The position numbers and the translations under genes were made by a program. Shown piece by piece: positions 1 through 10,277 of a stretch of DNA of 64,000 bases. How positions within the stretch are numbered: the first letter of the stretch is position 1; the number at the start of each line of letters is the position of its first letter. Origin of the DNA: Anthoceros angustus (taxonomy: Eukaryota; Streptophyta; Anthocerotopsida; Anthocerotales; Anthocerotaceae); assembly GCA_010909165.1 (NCBI GenBank), contig MU008177.1, positions 496,001 to 560,000 on the forward strand. The letters run 5' to 3'. A model generated the notes under the pieces. It saw nothing but the letters and a program-made list of their open reading frames with translations. It was not told where the DNA came from and ran no database searches.

Positions 1-540
1 GTTGAGTAGTTCTTTTCGGCATCCGTGAGTTGTCTACCGCATAGAAAATCGGATGATCCGTTTCTTCTCATCTTCGACTTGAGCGGTCCCAATGGCATAG
101 GCGGACACATCCACGTATACATGAAGCGGCTTCCCAATCCGGCGGTTGTAAAGTTGGTGCGCTCACCAAATCCTTCAAGCTGAAAGCCTCTGTCGTCCAT
201 TCGAAGGTGTATCCTTTTGGTTAATTGTGTCAACAAGGCTGCCTTCTTGGCGAAATCCTTGATGAACCTCTGTAATACCCCACTAGCCCTACAAAAGCCA
301 CACCTTGTCAGTGCGTCCATCTCGACTATCACTGCTACCTTCTCTTTATCTACCAATCCTCGTCGAAACTCGATGTGCTAATAGAATGCCCTCCGTCATG
401 CCAAAATAACACTTCACGGATGAAGTTTCATGTTCGACTCTGCATTTGAAACATTGCCTCAAATGGTCTAAATGCAAGTTCCTTCTCCCAAATACGAAAT
501 CATCCGAATACCTCCATGAACTTCTCGAGTGCTAGCGGCG
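1..540 (-). pseudogene. Ty3/gypsy RNase H and RT end, G1 pol copy A
   Basis: Minus-strand pol remnant running off the left edge. From about 520 downward it reads the RT palm motif as YSDDFVFG (gypsy elements usually have [FY]xDDF, so one residue appears lost), then the RT C-terminal stretch containing FIKDFAKKAA, then the start of RNase H. These domains copy RNA to DNA and degrade the RNA template in virus-like particles. The sequence matches the more complete copy beginning near 3479 almost base for base (one small difference seen near 87-90) until about 523, where it breaks abruptly into integrase sequence. Several frameshifts; not functional. Family is clear; clade (Tat/Athila-like) is inferred from the element as a whole. 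Confidence 0.8.
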
Positions 541-830
541 GGATGTAGGTAAGAGGCCATTGTGTCGACAACGTAGCAACCCTCGACGCATCACACCTCG
601 GGTGAACTCCCACATCCTTTTGCATCGTAGCCACCAAAACCCGGCATTCAAAATCTTCTTAACGGTCACTGCGAATAGTGTCCACCTGCCTCTTACATGC
701 GCTTGTGCAGTCGGCCTCCGCGAGACATCGGATCTTTTCGTCGGCCCAAGTTTGCAGGACACCTTCCTCAGCGGTAGGGTGCGGCTTTATGGAGAAAGAC
801 CGCTTCCCTTGACAACCCATCGGCATGATG
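541..830 (-). pseudogene. Ty3/gypsy integrase N-terminal zinc-binding region
   Basis: The minus strand reads KLGP, then an AHVRG histidine segment, then VKKILNAGFWW, which is the typical spacing of the integrase HHCC zinc finger (AGFWWP in most plant gypsy elements). A cysteine pair should follow, but the frame is broken there. Integrase inserts the cDNA into the chromosome. Downstream (towards 1), where the catalytic core should begin, the sequence switches at about 523-540 to RT-RNase H copy A. The DDE core is therefore missing, either deleted or lying outside the window. The segment follows a 0.65-kb spacer from RNase H copy B, the normal pol order. Confidence 0.7.
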
Positions 831-1477
831 CCATGCTCCGAATTTCGTACTTCACGCTCAACAAATACCTCGGGCATGAACGCCCCTCGTTCTAATCTTC
901 TCCTTCCGGTGTGCACGTCTCCTCCTCCTAGGACGTTCGTTAATGGCTCCGGATGGCGTGTATCCATCCTCGGCCACGGCTTCTGCCGCCCGCCCTGCGT
1001 TCCTCAACAGTTCGTCGCATGTTCTTCCTTCATTAAGTTGATTTTCGCCTGCTTCTGCGGTCCATCTTGTGCTCCCATGGCGACCTCCTCTTGTTGCACC
1101 TCCATGGTCGGATTTTGAGGATTGCCGGTCGCCAACTCTCCCTTGCAATTTTCTTCAAGCTTGTCATGGGATCTCCTTCCTCGTCCATCTCGTGCCCACC
1201 TCCCTATCTCCTCCTCGCGGCCTGGCCGACCCAAGTGGGGCCTTCCGTCGCTCAAAAGCGGTTTCTCATGTGTTTTCTTTCTTTTGCCAACGTGTGGCCT
1301 CCACTTGCAGCCCCGGCTCACCCTTGAGGAGAATTCAGCCTCCTCCTTGCGCCCATGCTGGCGCCATCCTATCTCCTCGGTTCCAGTTGTCCTGCTGCTT
1401 TTCACCTGCGCTCCCTTCTTGCTCATTTGGCCTCTCTGGGCAAGCTTTGATCAATTCTTAGGCCTTCGACAACATGC
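831..1477 (-). other. G1 pol spacer between RNase H and integrase
   Basis: Low-recognition sequence in the minus orientation, rich in Glu, Lys and Arg when read in that direction, with stops in all frames. It lies between the RNase H end (about 1480) and the integrase zinc finger. A second, partly rearranged copy lies at 2409-3190. I see no known domain. It may be the natural RNase H-integrase linker with extra sequence. Confidence 0.45.
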
Positions 1478-2408
1478 TCACCTCCTTCCCTTGACTTGGG
1501 TCATGGTAACCAACTCCTCGTCGAAATCGATCATCGTGGCTTCAAGTCGCTCTCCGGTTTTAGAAATGAAATCAGCGTTCGATGTTGCTTCACGGTTTTC
1601 GTCATAGTCAAACTCTTGCAGTAATACCCATCGGCAATCCTTCACGACAAATCGGCTTGTTGACAAGATACTTCAAGCAAAATGGTCAACATGAAGCGTA
1701 ACCTTGCAAGCGGATAGTGTCTAAACTTCTTACAGAGTAAATGATACCAAGACCCTCCGCTCCGTGGTTGAGTAGTTCTTTTCGCATCCGTGAGTTGTCT
1801 ACCGCATAGAAAATCGGATGATCCGTTTCTTCTCATCTTTCGACTCAAAGGCGGTCCCAATAGCATAGCGGACACATCCGTATACATGAAGCGGCTTCCC
1901 CAATCCGGTTGTAAAGTTGGTGCGCTCACCGTCCTTCAAGCTGAAAGCCTCTGTGCGTCGTCCATTCGAAGGTGTATCCTTTTGGTTAATTGTGTCAACA
2001 AGGCGCCTTCTTGGCGAAATCCTTGATGAACCTCTGTAATACCCCACTAGCCCTACAAAAGCTTTGCCTTCACTGCAGGGGTCGTCCATCTCGACTATCG
2101 CTACCTTCTCTTTATCTACCAATCCTCGAAACTCGATGTGCTAATAGAATGCCTCGTCATGCCAAAATAACACTTCACGGATGAAGTTTCATGTTCGACT
2201 CTGCATTTGAAAGCATTGCCTCAAATGGTCTAAATGCAAGTTCCTTCTCCCAAATACGAAATCATCCGAATACCTCCATGAACTTCCTCGGAAATCTCGG
2301 AAGATCGCGTTCACTACCCGTTGAAAGTGGCGGGGCATTACACAACCGAAGGGAGCTTGAATAGCGTAAGTTCCCCAATCCGGTGAGCGTTGTCTTTGTC
2401 TGATCCTC
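1478..2408 (-). pseudogene. Ty3/gypsy RT-RNase H, G1 pol copy B
   Basis: Second minus-strand copy of the RT C-terminal half and RNase H. It contains the NAIFRDF and YSDDFVFG palm segments (about 2250-2330), the fingers-to-RNase H stretch with VGYYRG (about 2040), RNase H DVSAMLLG-type remains (about 1880) and the post-RNase H linker with EFDYDE and FDEELVTMTQV (about 1490-1620). It is about 90% similar to copy C, differing mainly by short indels in GC-rich words. Its 5' break at 2408 is sharp: copy C continues into upstream RT while copy B switches to spacer sequence. Non-functional. Confidence 0.8.
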
Positions 2409-3190
2409 CTTCCCTTGACAACCCATCGGATCTTTTCGTCGGCCCAAGTTTGCAGGACACCTTCCTCAGCGGTAGGGTGCGGCTTTATGGAGAAAGACGT
2501 CCTTCCCTTGACAACCCATCCGGCATGATGCCATGCTCCGAGAATTTCGTACTTCACGCTCAACAAATACCTCGGGCATGAACGCCCCTCGCGGTCTAAT
2601 CTTCTCCTTCCGGTGTGCACGTCTCCTCCTCCTCCTCCTAGGGCGTTCGTTAATGGCTCCGGATGGCGTGTATCCATCCTCGACTTGTTGCACCTCCTTC
2701 CTCGCCCATCTTGCGTTCCTCCAGTTTCATGTTCTTCCTTCATTAAGTTGATTTTCCGTCGGCCCAACGTGTCTGGGTCCATCTCGTGCTCCATGGCGAC
2801 CTCCTCGACTTGTTGCACCTCCATGGTCGGATTTTGAGGATTGCAGATCGCCCCTCTCTGCAATTTTCTTCAAGCTTGTCATGGGATCTCCTTCCTCGCC
2901 CTGCGCACCTCCTAGGGCGTCTCCTCCTCGGCCTCATGGCGCCACGACCTCGCCAAGTGGGGCCTTCCGTCGCTCAAAAGCGGTGCTCTCATGTCGCGCC
3001 CAACGTGTGGCCTCCACTTGCAGCCCCCGGCTCACCCTTGAGGAGAATTCAGCCTCCTCCTTGCGCCCATGCTGGCGCCATCCTATCTCCTCGGTTCCAG
3101 TTGTCCTGCTGCTTTTCACTGGCGCTCCTTCTTGCTCATTTGGCCCTCTGCAACAGCGGTTTTTGATCAATTCTTAGGCCTTCGACAACA
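2409..3190 (-). other. G1 pol spacer, second copy with integrase-upstream scrap
   Basis: Duplicate of the 760-1477 spacer, placed between RT-RNase H copies B and C. Its left end repeats the segment preceding the integrase zinc finger (the TTTTCGTCGGCCCAAG word occurs at about 734 and 2430) but then jumps to RT copy B instead of integrase. A short word around a CAACCCATC core occurs twice (about 2415 and 2510), showing a further small duplication. Confidence 0.45.
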
Positions 3191-4640
3191 TGCTCACCTC
3201 CTTCCGACTTGGGTCATGGTAACCAACTCCTCGTCGAAATCGATCATCGTGGCTTCAAGTCGCTCTCCGGTTTTAGAAATGAAATCGGCATTCGATGTTG
3301 CTTCAGCTGGTTTCTCGTCATAGTCAAACTCTTGCGGTGACCCATCGGATCCTTCACGACAAATCGGCTTGTTGACAAGATACTTCAAGCAAAATGATCG
3401 ACATGGAAGCGTAACCTTGCAAGCGGATAGTGTCTAAACTTCTTACGAGTAAATGATACCAAGACCCTCCGCTCCGTGGTTGAGTAGTTCTTTTCGGCAT
3501 CCGTGAGTTGTCTACCGCATAGAAAATCGGATGATCCGTTTCTTCTCATCTTCGACTCAAGCGGTCCCAATGGCATAGGCGGACACATCCACGTATACAT
3601 GAAGCGGCTTCCCAATCCGGCGGTTGTAAAGTTGGTGCGCTCACCAAATCCTTCAAGCTGAAAGCCTCTGTCGTCCATTCGAAGGTGTATCCTTTTGGTT
3701 AATTGTGTCAACAAGGCTGCCTTCTTGGCGAAATCCTTGATGAACCTCTGTAATACCCCACTAGCCCTACAAAAGCCACACCTTGTCAGTGCGTCCATCT
3801 CGACTATCACTGCTACCTTCTCTTTATCTACCAATCCTCGTCGAAACTCGATGTGCTAATAGAATGCCCTCCGTCATGCCAAAATAACACTTCACGGATG
3901 AAGTTTCATGTTCGACTCTGCATTTGAAACATTGCCTCAAATGGTCTAAATGCAAGTTCCTTCTCCCAAATACGAAATCATCCGAATACCTCCATGAACT
4001 TCCTCGGAAATCTCGGAAGATCGCGTTCACTACCCGTTGAAAGTGGCGGGGCATTACACAACCGAAGGGAGCTTGAATAGCGTAAGTTCCCCAATCCGGT
4101 GAGCGTTGTCTTTGTCTGATCCTCCTTCGAAATTTGATTGTACCGAATATCCATCAAGCTGTACATCTCATGGCCATGTCCAACACCTGTCCATGAAAGG
4201 TAAAGGGTGATGATCCTTCTTCGTTGCTTCATTGAGTTTTACGAAATCTTGACACACCTTTCCTGCTTCTTTGGTACAATCACGATGGGGCGACCCACTC
4301 CGGTGAGCCGGATAAATCACCCCACCTCCAAGTATTGGTCGGTGATCCTTAACAACCATGGAATACTTGGGATTCGGCTGTATTGCTTGATCCTCTTTTG
4401 CCCTCCTTCAAATCTATTCGATGTATTCCCAGTTCTTCCGGTATCCCTGTCATGTCAGTAATCTTGAAGGCAAACACATCAACATATTCTCTAAGGACCC
4501 TACGAAACTCATCTTTTTCTATCTGGCCTAGGTACTTAGAAATCTTGACTACCTTGCTAGGTTCTAACTCTAGGTCTTCTACCGCATCGGGATCTACATA
4601 TGTTCCCTCTGGACTGCTGCCTATACTGGTTCCGGATCCC
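3191..4640 (-). pseudogene. Ty3/gypsy RT-RNase H, most complete G1 copy (C)
   Basis: Right to left: an intact stretch VFAFKITDMTGIPEELG (about 4420-4480), the conserved lead-in to gypsy RT; the fingers motif KLNEATKKDHHPLPFMD (about 4190-4240); MDIRYNQI (about 4140); NAIFRDF; the catalytic palm as YSDDFVFG (about 3975); RFIKDFAKKAA (about 3740); RNase H with YSTTE and KKFRHYPLARL (about 3400-3480); and the QEFDYDE linker. Order and spacing match plant Ty3/gypsy pol. Both palm aspartates survive, but at least six frameshifts make it a pseudogene. It is followed to the left by spacer and copies B and A, so RT-RNase H occurs three times. Confidence 0.88.
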
Positions 4641-5300
4641 TCTTCCGGAAAGTCTCGCTCATAAGCCCTTCAAAAGGCTACTCCTTCTCTATGGGCCTCA
4701 TCCTCGGACTCCTCTATGGCTTCCTCTATATGTAAGCAGGCATACACCAAAATCACTCTTTATTTGACCTCATTGAGGACCCCGATATGCTCGATCCTTT
4801 GCAGGAGCTTACCCCGTGCTACAGGTGTACCGTCGGTGGGTTGCGGACTCCCCTCATGAGCCTTACTCCATGACACAAAAGCAATCGCCCGGGTCATCTC
4901 GGACTTGAAGGTGATGCCACTCGACCAAAATCAAAAACACCGATGCCATACAACCAAGGCCTACCTATCAAAACCTTATAGCCTAAATCGGCGCATCACA
5001 ATGTAGGTAAGATGGAAGGTGAGTCCCCAATTCGATGGGCACGTTCCTCCAGTGGCTTTCTCCTTATGCAGTCGGCCATCCGTAAAAATACTCGGGCGGG
5101 TGAAACTCGGTGAACCCGAGTTGATGAGCCGTCTCCTCCGTCATCAAGTTGACTCGATCCGAATCTAATGGCACGTCGGGCACCAAACACCCGCAATCTC
5201 AACCTCAATCTCGGGTGCCCCAAATCAATGAGTTCGACCACATTTACCTCCGCCGATTTCTCCCTCCTAACTTGATTCCCTGATCGCCTCCTTCACAATT
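4641..5300 (-). pseudogene. Ty3/gypsy aspartic protease region of G1
   Basis: The minus strand carries LGYKVLIGRPWLYGIGVF at about 4930-4990. This corresponds to the GYxxLLGRPW motif near the C-terminus of Tat-type retroviral-like proteases, which mature the gag-pol polyprotein. Upstream (about 4996-5240) is a fragmentary segment with VELIDLG where the protease body should be. The catalytic D[ST]G triplet is not confidently visible. It lies directly between the gag zinc-knuckle block and RT, the expected place. Frame-broken. Confidence 0.62.
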
Positions 5301-6215
5301 TTGCGGGATCTTGGACTCATAAGCATCTCGGTGACCACAAATTCGCGGTCAAGTAATGCGTCGTGGCCCGGAATTTTATCGACAAGTTTCCTCCCGCTTG
5401 CAGCCACAGCGGCGACTCCGACCTTATTGGTAAAGTTTATTCCATGACCCTCCTATCGGTGGGACCCATACCGTGGATCAATTACAGCTCTGCGACCCTT
5501 TCCGTGTCGGGTGAGCTGTTTAATTCATCTTCCGGCATTGCCGCTACTTCTCGACTAATGTCGGGAGGAAGCGTTCGTTCCTCCCCTCCTTTGGTCTTCC
5601 GTCCCGCCCGGGGTAGTCTGCGGTCTATCCCGTAGTGCGGACTAGGTGAGTGCCTTCTGCTTGGGGGTGGTTCTGCTCCTCTTGCGCGAACCGCGTCTCC
5701 GGAGGCCATGGTGAGTCATCCCTCACCTTCCTCCGTTTTCCTTCCTCATCGCCGTTTTCCATCCTCCTTTCGCGGCCCGACCTGGTTACCACGGCCACCA
5801 TCAACCTTTCATCCGCTCATCTCTCCTTCATATCCTTCCTCCACGATACGGCGTCACCTGCTGATCCCTCGAGAATCATACTCGCCTCCACCTTCAACAC
5901 CGGTGTTGTGGTCACGGTAATTGCGGTTTTGAGTTGGGTCGTGCCTCTTCCTGCAGCTCCGTCGACTCACAGTCGTCTGGTGTCACTCGCGTCACCCGTG
6001 CACTGGGGTCCCCATTTTATGTCCCAATTCCTTGACACAGCAAAGGGTACATAACCTACTTGCTTCCGTGGTTACGGGCATTCGTTGAGTAGTGTCACGG
6101 GGCTCCATAATTATAACACCACCGGAATCGCCATCTGTGGATCGGTCTCCATTGTCCGGCGATGTCGGTCGTGAGCCATACCTTGAGGGGTGTGCGGTCG
6201 GTTGGTAAGTCGCCC
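5301..6215 (-). other. G1 gag-pol junction, no recognised domain
   Basis: About 0.9 kb between the zinc knuckle and the protease, in minus orientation. It yields only short peptides rich in Arg, Pro and Ser. By position it is the C-terminal end of gag and the gag-protease linker. No motif is recognised. Confidence 0.4.
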
Positions 6216-6600
6216 TCATTGATTGAGGTGGTGACTTCGGTGACGCTTGCACAATGCGCCTCGTCCACATACCAATAATCTCCGGCATACGGTTTCCACA
6301 TGATTTACGCGTGTCGCGGTGCGAATACATTCTCGGTTGGTGTGTCCCGTTTGATGACAAATTGAGCAATACACCAAGCGCCTTGCGGTGAGGAGATCTT
6401 CGTGGAGCTTGATTCTTCCTTGACCTCTAACTCGGTCAATCTTGGTCAAAGCCTCCACTTGTTCAGCAATCCCTCCTCCTGCTGCAGACGTTTCTCCCTT
6501 CTCCATCCGACGGGCCGTCTTCCCTTTCCTCTCCTTCTCCAATGCGCGTTCCGCCTCCTCTTGTCGTTTTTTGACCTTCTCTAGGTCCTTCCTCATTCGT
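6216..6600 (-). pseudogene. G1 gag nucleocapsid end with CCHC zinc knuckle
   Basis: An open stretch on the minus strand begins with a Lys/Glu-rich helix (KVKKRQEEAERALEKE, about 6540-6590) and reaches CSICHQTGHTNREC at about 6320-6370. This is an exact CX2CX4HX4C zinc knuckle, the RNA-binding signature of retroelement nucleocapsid. It sits downstream of the gag core copies and upstream of the protease. The open stretch is about 126 codons and ends by frameshift. Only one intact knuckle is seen, although the Lys/Glu-rich segment recurs near 7800-7930 and 9840-9900. Confidence 0.85.
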
Positions 6601-6759
6601 TCGTAGGCCTTCTCTGATTCCTCATCCGATGTGGAGCTTTCTTGAGTTCCGCTGTCCTCACTTTCTGATGAGGAAGAGGCGGCGAGCTAGGAGGGAAGGC
6701 GAGGAGCTAGATCTCCTCGATCCTTCCTCTTCTTATGACTCGCCTCTTCTTCCTCCTTC

Positions 6760-7100
6760 TCCCAACTCGGACTCCCATTCCTCGGCTAAGCGGAGGCCCC
6801 TTAGCGTCTTCGTTCCGCTGCAGTGTACCTCCATTTTCGTGACAAGCCACTCACAAACCAATCCAACGCTTGCTCTTGTGAGTACCAGTGGGTGGATCTC
6901 CGGCCTCTCGGGTGCACATTTGAACTCGATCCGGATATCCATAAAACCTCTCCACATAATCGAACAAGACTCGTTTCTTCCTTGGAGGGTTCTCAACTTG
7001 CTAAAGTGTGGTGTGCGTGGCGAGCCCTCGGAACCGATTCAAGAAGGCTGCCTTAAGAGCTTCCCAATCCGTGGATTATGTGCGACCATACCCTTTGGGC
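6760..7100 (-). pseudogene. G1 gag core, copy 1
   Basis: Minus-strand fragment of the retrotransposon gag (capsid) domain. It holds the words CSIMWRGFMDIRIEFKCAPE and EIHPLVLTRASVGLVCEWLV, shared with the other three copies. Gag forms the virus-like particle. The upstream helix (WEALKAAFLNRF in copies 3 and 4) is broken here by a deletion near 7060-7075. It is followed to the left by the Lys/Glu helix and zinc-knuckle block, so this copy keeps the native downstream neighbour. Confidence 0.75.
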
Positions 7101-7149
7101 ATGCCCTCTCGGCGATCCGGAAGATCGCGATCGCTCGGACTCCCATTCC

Positions 7150-7480
7150 TCGGCTAAGCGGAGGCCCCGCCAACGCCTTCGTCCGCTGCAGTGTACCTCC
7201 ATTTTCGTGACAAGCCACTCACAAACCAATCCAACGCTTGTTCTTGTGAGTACCAGTGGGTGGATCTCCGGCCTCTCGGGTGCACATTTGAACTCGATCC
7301 GGATATCCATAAAACCTCTCCACATAATCGAACAAGACTCGTTTCTTCCTTGGAGGGTTCTCAACTTGCCAAGTGTGGTGTGCGTGGCGAGCCCTCGGAA
7401 CCGATTCAAGAAGGCTGCCTTAAGAGCTTCCCAATCGTGGCCGAATTATGTGCGACCATACCAGTTGGGCATGCCCTCTC
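7150..7480 (-). pseudogene. G1 gag core, copy 2
   Basis: Same domain as copy 1, with NRFRGLATHTTLGK and the MWRGFMDIRIEFKC segment open over about 118 codons (7053-7409). Its downstream end is truncated at about 7135 where copy 1 starts, so it lost the nucleocapsid part. Differs from copy 1 by a few short indels. Confidence 0.72.
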
Positions 7481-8027
7481 GGCGATCCGGAAAGATCGCG
7501 ATCGCTCGGCGACTCCATCCTCCAAATTAGCGTGGGAGGCGTGCTCGAAAGTTCTTACAAGCCTCCGCATCATCTCCTTCTTCTTCTCGCGAATTTGGCG
7601 TATTCTTTGGCGACTATGAAGTTAGGCGGTCCTCCTCCTCCACCAACTCCACTCATGTTGCTCGTTCGAGTGTCCACTGGACCAACACTCCTCGCCGGGG
7701 TAACAGAAACAAATCGGGATCCTTGAGCACGAAAATCTTCTAGTAGCGACCTCCCTCTAGTTCGTCCCAAAGATCAATCGACCAGCGATTCGATCGAGTC
7801 GTTCCGCCTCCTCCGCGTTTCTCCTTCTCCATCCGACGGACCGTCTTCCCTTCCTCTCCTTCTCCAATGCGCGTTCCGCCTCCTCTTGTCGTTTGACCTT
7901 CTCGGGTCCTTCTCATTCGTCGTTCGTAGGCCTTCTCGATTCCTCATCCGATGTGGAGCTTTCTTGAGTTCCTGTCCTCACTTTCGATGAGGAAGAGGCG
8001 GCGACTGGAGGAGGTGAGGAAGGCGAG

Positions 8028-8435
8028 CTAGATCTCCTCGATCCTTCCTCTTCTTATGACTTCGCCTCTTCTTCCTCCTTCTCCACTCGGACTCCCATTC
8101 CTCATTAAGCGGAGGCCCCTTAACGTCTTCGTTCCGCTGCGGTGTACCTCCATTTTCGTGACAAGCCACTCACAAACCAATCCAACGCTTGCTCTTGTGA
8201 GTACCAGTGGGTGGATCTCCGGCCTCTCGGGTGCACATTTGAACTCGATCCGGATATCCATAAAACCTCTCCACATAATCGAACAAGACTCTCGTTTCTT
8301 CCTTGGAGGGTTCTCAACTTGGCCAAGTGTGGTGTGCGTGGCGAGCCCTCGGAACCGATTCAAGAAGGCTGCCTTAAGAGCTTCCCAATCGGGCGCACGA
8401 ATTATATGCGACCATACCCTTTTGGGCATGCCCTC
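8028..8435 (-). pseudogene. G1 gag core, copy 3
   Basis: The best-preserved core: open from the PKRVWSHIIRAPDWEALKAA helix through MWRGFMDIRIEFKC to CEWLVTKMEV, about 133 codons. The DWEALKAAFLNRF word is the usual centre of the plant retrotransposon gag domain. It is followed by a truncated Lys/Glu helix without zinc knuckle. Identical over its core to copy 4. Confidence 0.8.
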
Positions 8436-8708
8436 TCGGCGATCCGGAAAGATCGCGATCGCTCGGCGACTCCATCCTCCAAATTAGCGTGGGAGGCGTG
8501 CTCAAAGTTCTTACAAGCGCCTCGCATCATCTCCTTCTTCTTCTCGCGAATTTGGCGTATTCTTGGCGACTATGAAGTTGGTCCTCCTCCTCCACCAACT
8601 CCACTCATGTTGCTCGTTAGTGTCACTGGACCAACACTCCTCGCCGGGGTAGTGAAACAAATCGGGATCCTTGAGCACGAAAATCTTCTAGGGAGTAGCG
8701 ACCTCCCT

Positions 8709-9320
8709 CTAGTCGTCCCAAAGATCAATCGATCGGCGATTCGATCGAGTCGTTCGCCAAATCCTCCGACCAAGCACGAAACTCCCGCTCGGCGACCTCG
8801 TCGTCACGCCGGTTTTGGAAGATGAGGTGGTGTCACCGCTTTGAGAAGCAAAGCGTCGCGGGCGTTCGCGGCGGTTGTGAAACTCGTGCTCGGAGGGCGC
8901 CCTTCCTCTCGGCGATCCGGAAAGATCGCGATCGCTCGGCGACTTCTCTTCTCGACCTCCTTCCTCTCGGCCGGTGATCTCGCCTCTTCTTCCTCCTTCT
9001 CCTTCTCCAATGCGCGTTCCGCTGCGGTGTACCTCCATTTTCGTGACAAGCCACTCACAAACCAATCCAACGCTTGCTCTTGTGAGTACCAGTGGGTGGA
9101 TCTCCGGCCTCTCGGGTGCACATTTGAACTCGATCCGGATATCCATAAAACCTCTCCACATAATCGAACAAGACTCTCGTTTCTTCCTTGGAGGGTTCTC
9201 AACTTGGCCAAGTGTGGTGTGCGTGGCGAGCCCTCGGAACCGATTCAAGAAGGCTGCCTTAAGAGCTTCCCAATCGGGCGCACGAATTATATGCGACCAT
9301 ACCCTTTTGGGCATGCCCTC
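8709..9320 (-). pseudogene. G1 gag core, copy 4 (first from the LTR)
   Basis: The longest open minus-strand stretch of this group (about 201 codons) covers the gag core, including DWEALKAAFLNRF and EIHPLVLTRASVGLVCEWLV, then runs through a shortened Lys/Glu-rich part into duplicated downstream sequence. It is nearest to the G1 LTR and PBS, so it is the copy in the native 5' position. The run-on past about 9000 crosses a duplication junction and is not an original protein. Confidence 0.75.
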
Positions 9321-10259
9321 TCGGCGATCCGGAAAGATCGCGATCGCTCGGCGACTCCATCCTCCAAATTAGCGTGGGAGGCGTGCTCAAAGTTCTTACA
9401 AGCGCCTCGCATCATCTCCTTCTTCTTCTCGCGAATTTGGCGTATTCTTGGCGACTATGAAGTTGGTCCTCCTCCTCCACCAACTCCACTCATGTTGCTC
9501 GTTAGTGTCACTGGACCAACACTCCTCGCCGGGGTAGTGAAACAAATCGGGATCCTTGAGCACGAAAATCTTCTAGGGAGTAGCGACCTCCCTCTAGTCG
9601 TCCCAAAGATCAATCGATCGGCGATTCGATCGAGTCGTTCGCCAAATCCTCCGACCAAGCACGAAACTCCCGCTCGGCGACCTCGTCGTCCGCCGATTCA
9701 TTTGGAAGATGAGGTGGTGTCACCGCTTTGAGAAGCAAAGCGTCGCGGGCGTTCGCGGCGGTTGTGAAACTCGTGCTCGGAGGGCGCCCTTCCTAAATCC
9801 TTTGGACACCACTTCTCTTCTCGACCTCCTTCCTCTCGGTGATCTCGCCTCTTCTTCCTCCTTCTCCTTCTCCAATGCGCGTTCCGCCTCCTCCTCCTCC
9901 TCCCGCTCGGCGACTTCCTCGCGACTCGTGTCTCTACTTCCTCCCGCTGCCACGAGTGGCGGCGGTAGCGGTCTCTTCCCTTAGCGGTTTCTTCGTAGGC
10001 TCGTAAATCTCTTGCGGTGGCGGTGGTGACCTTCCGCGTGTATCTCCCGAGATCGACCCCTATCGACATCGCAACCATCCTCATGTCCTCCAACCCACGG
10101 TGTTAAGAAGGAAGCAAATCACACCCCTCTAGTGTCTCAACCATTCACCCTATGACAACTTAGGCGTGAATTCTTCTCACCCATGGTCGACCCTCGGTCC
10201 CTTCTCAAGCATGCTACAGCTAGCGATGGAAACCACAAAACTTCAACTTCAACAACAAA

Positions 10260-10273
10260 TCCCGACAGCGCCA
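10260..10273 (-). other. Primer-binding site of G1, tRNA-Asp type
   Basis: On the minus strand the LTR end CTACCACA is followed by TTTT and then TGGCGCTGTCGGGA. The complement of the plant tRNA-Asp 3' end is TGGCGCCGTTGCCGGGGA; the site matches it if short deletions are allowed. The tRNA primes minus-strand cDNA synthesis. It fixes the LTR inner edge at 10278 and the element's direction. Confidence 0.8.
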
Positions 10274-10277
10274 AAAA

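Larger units (their letters stand above)
6601..10050 (-). repeat. Tandem array of four G1 gag-core segments
   Basis: The gag core and its downstream part recur four times in the same orientation (cores near 6810-7090, 7180-7470, 8130-8435, 9018-9320). Units differ in length (about 0.37, 0.95 and 0.89 kb between cores), so each duplication had its own breaks. The segments around 8140-8820 and 9027-9710 look identical, including their small indels, and so are the latest duplication. A normal element has one gag core. Confidence 0.85.

Noticed and set aside
8841-9731. Plus-strand open stretch of 296 codons
   Set aside because: Exact antisense of gag core copy 4, whose sense strand shows the real gag words.
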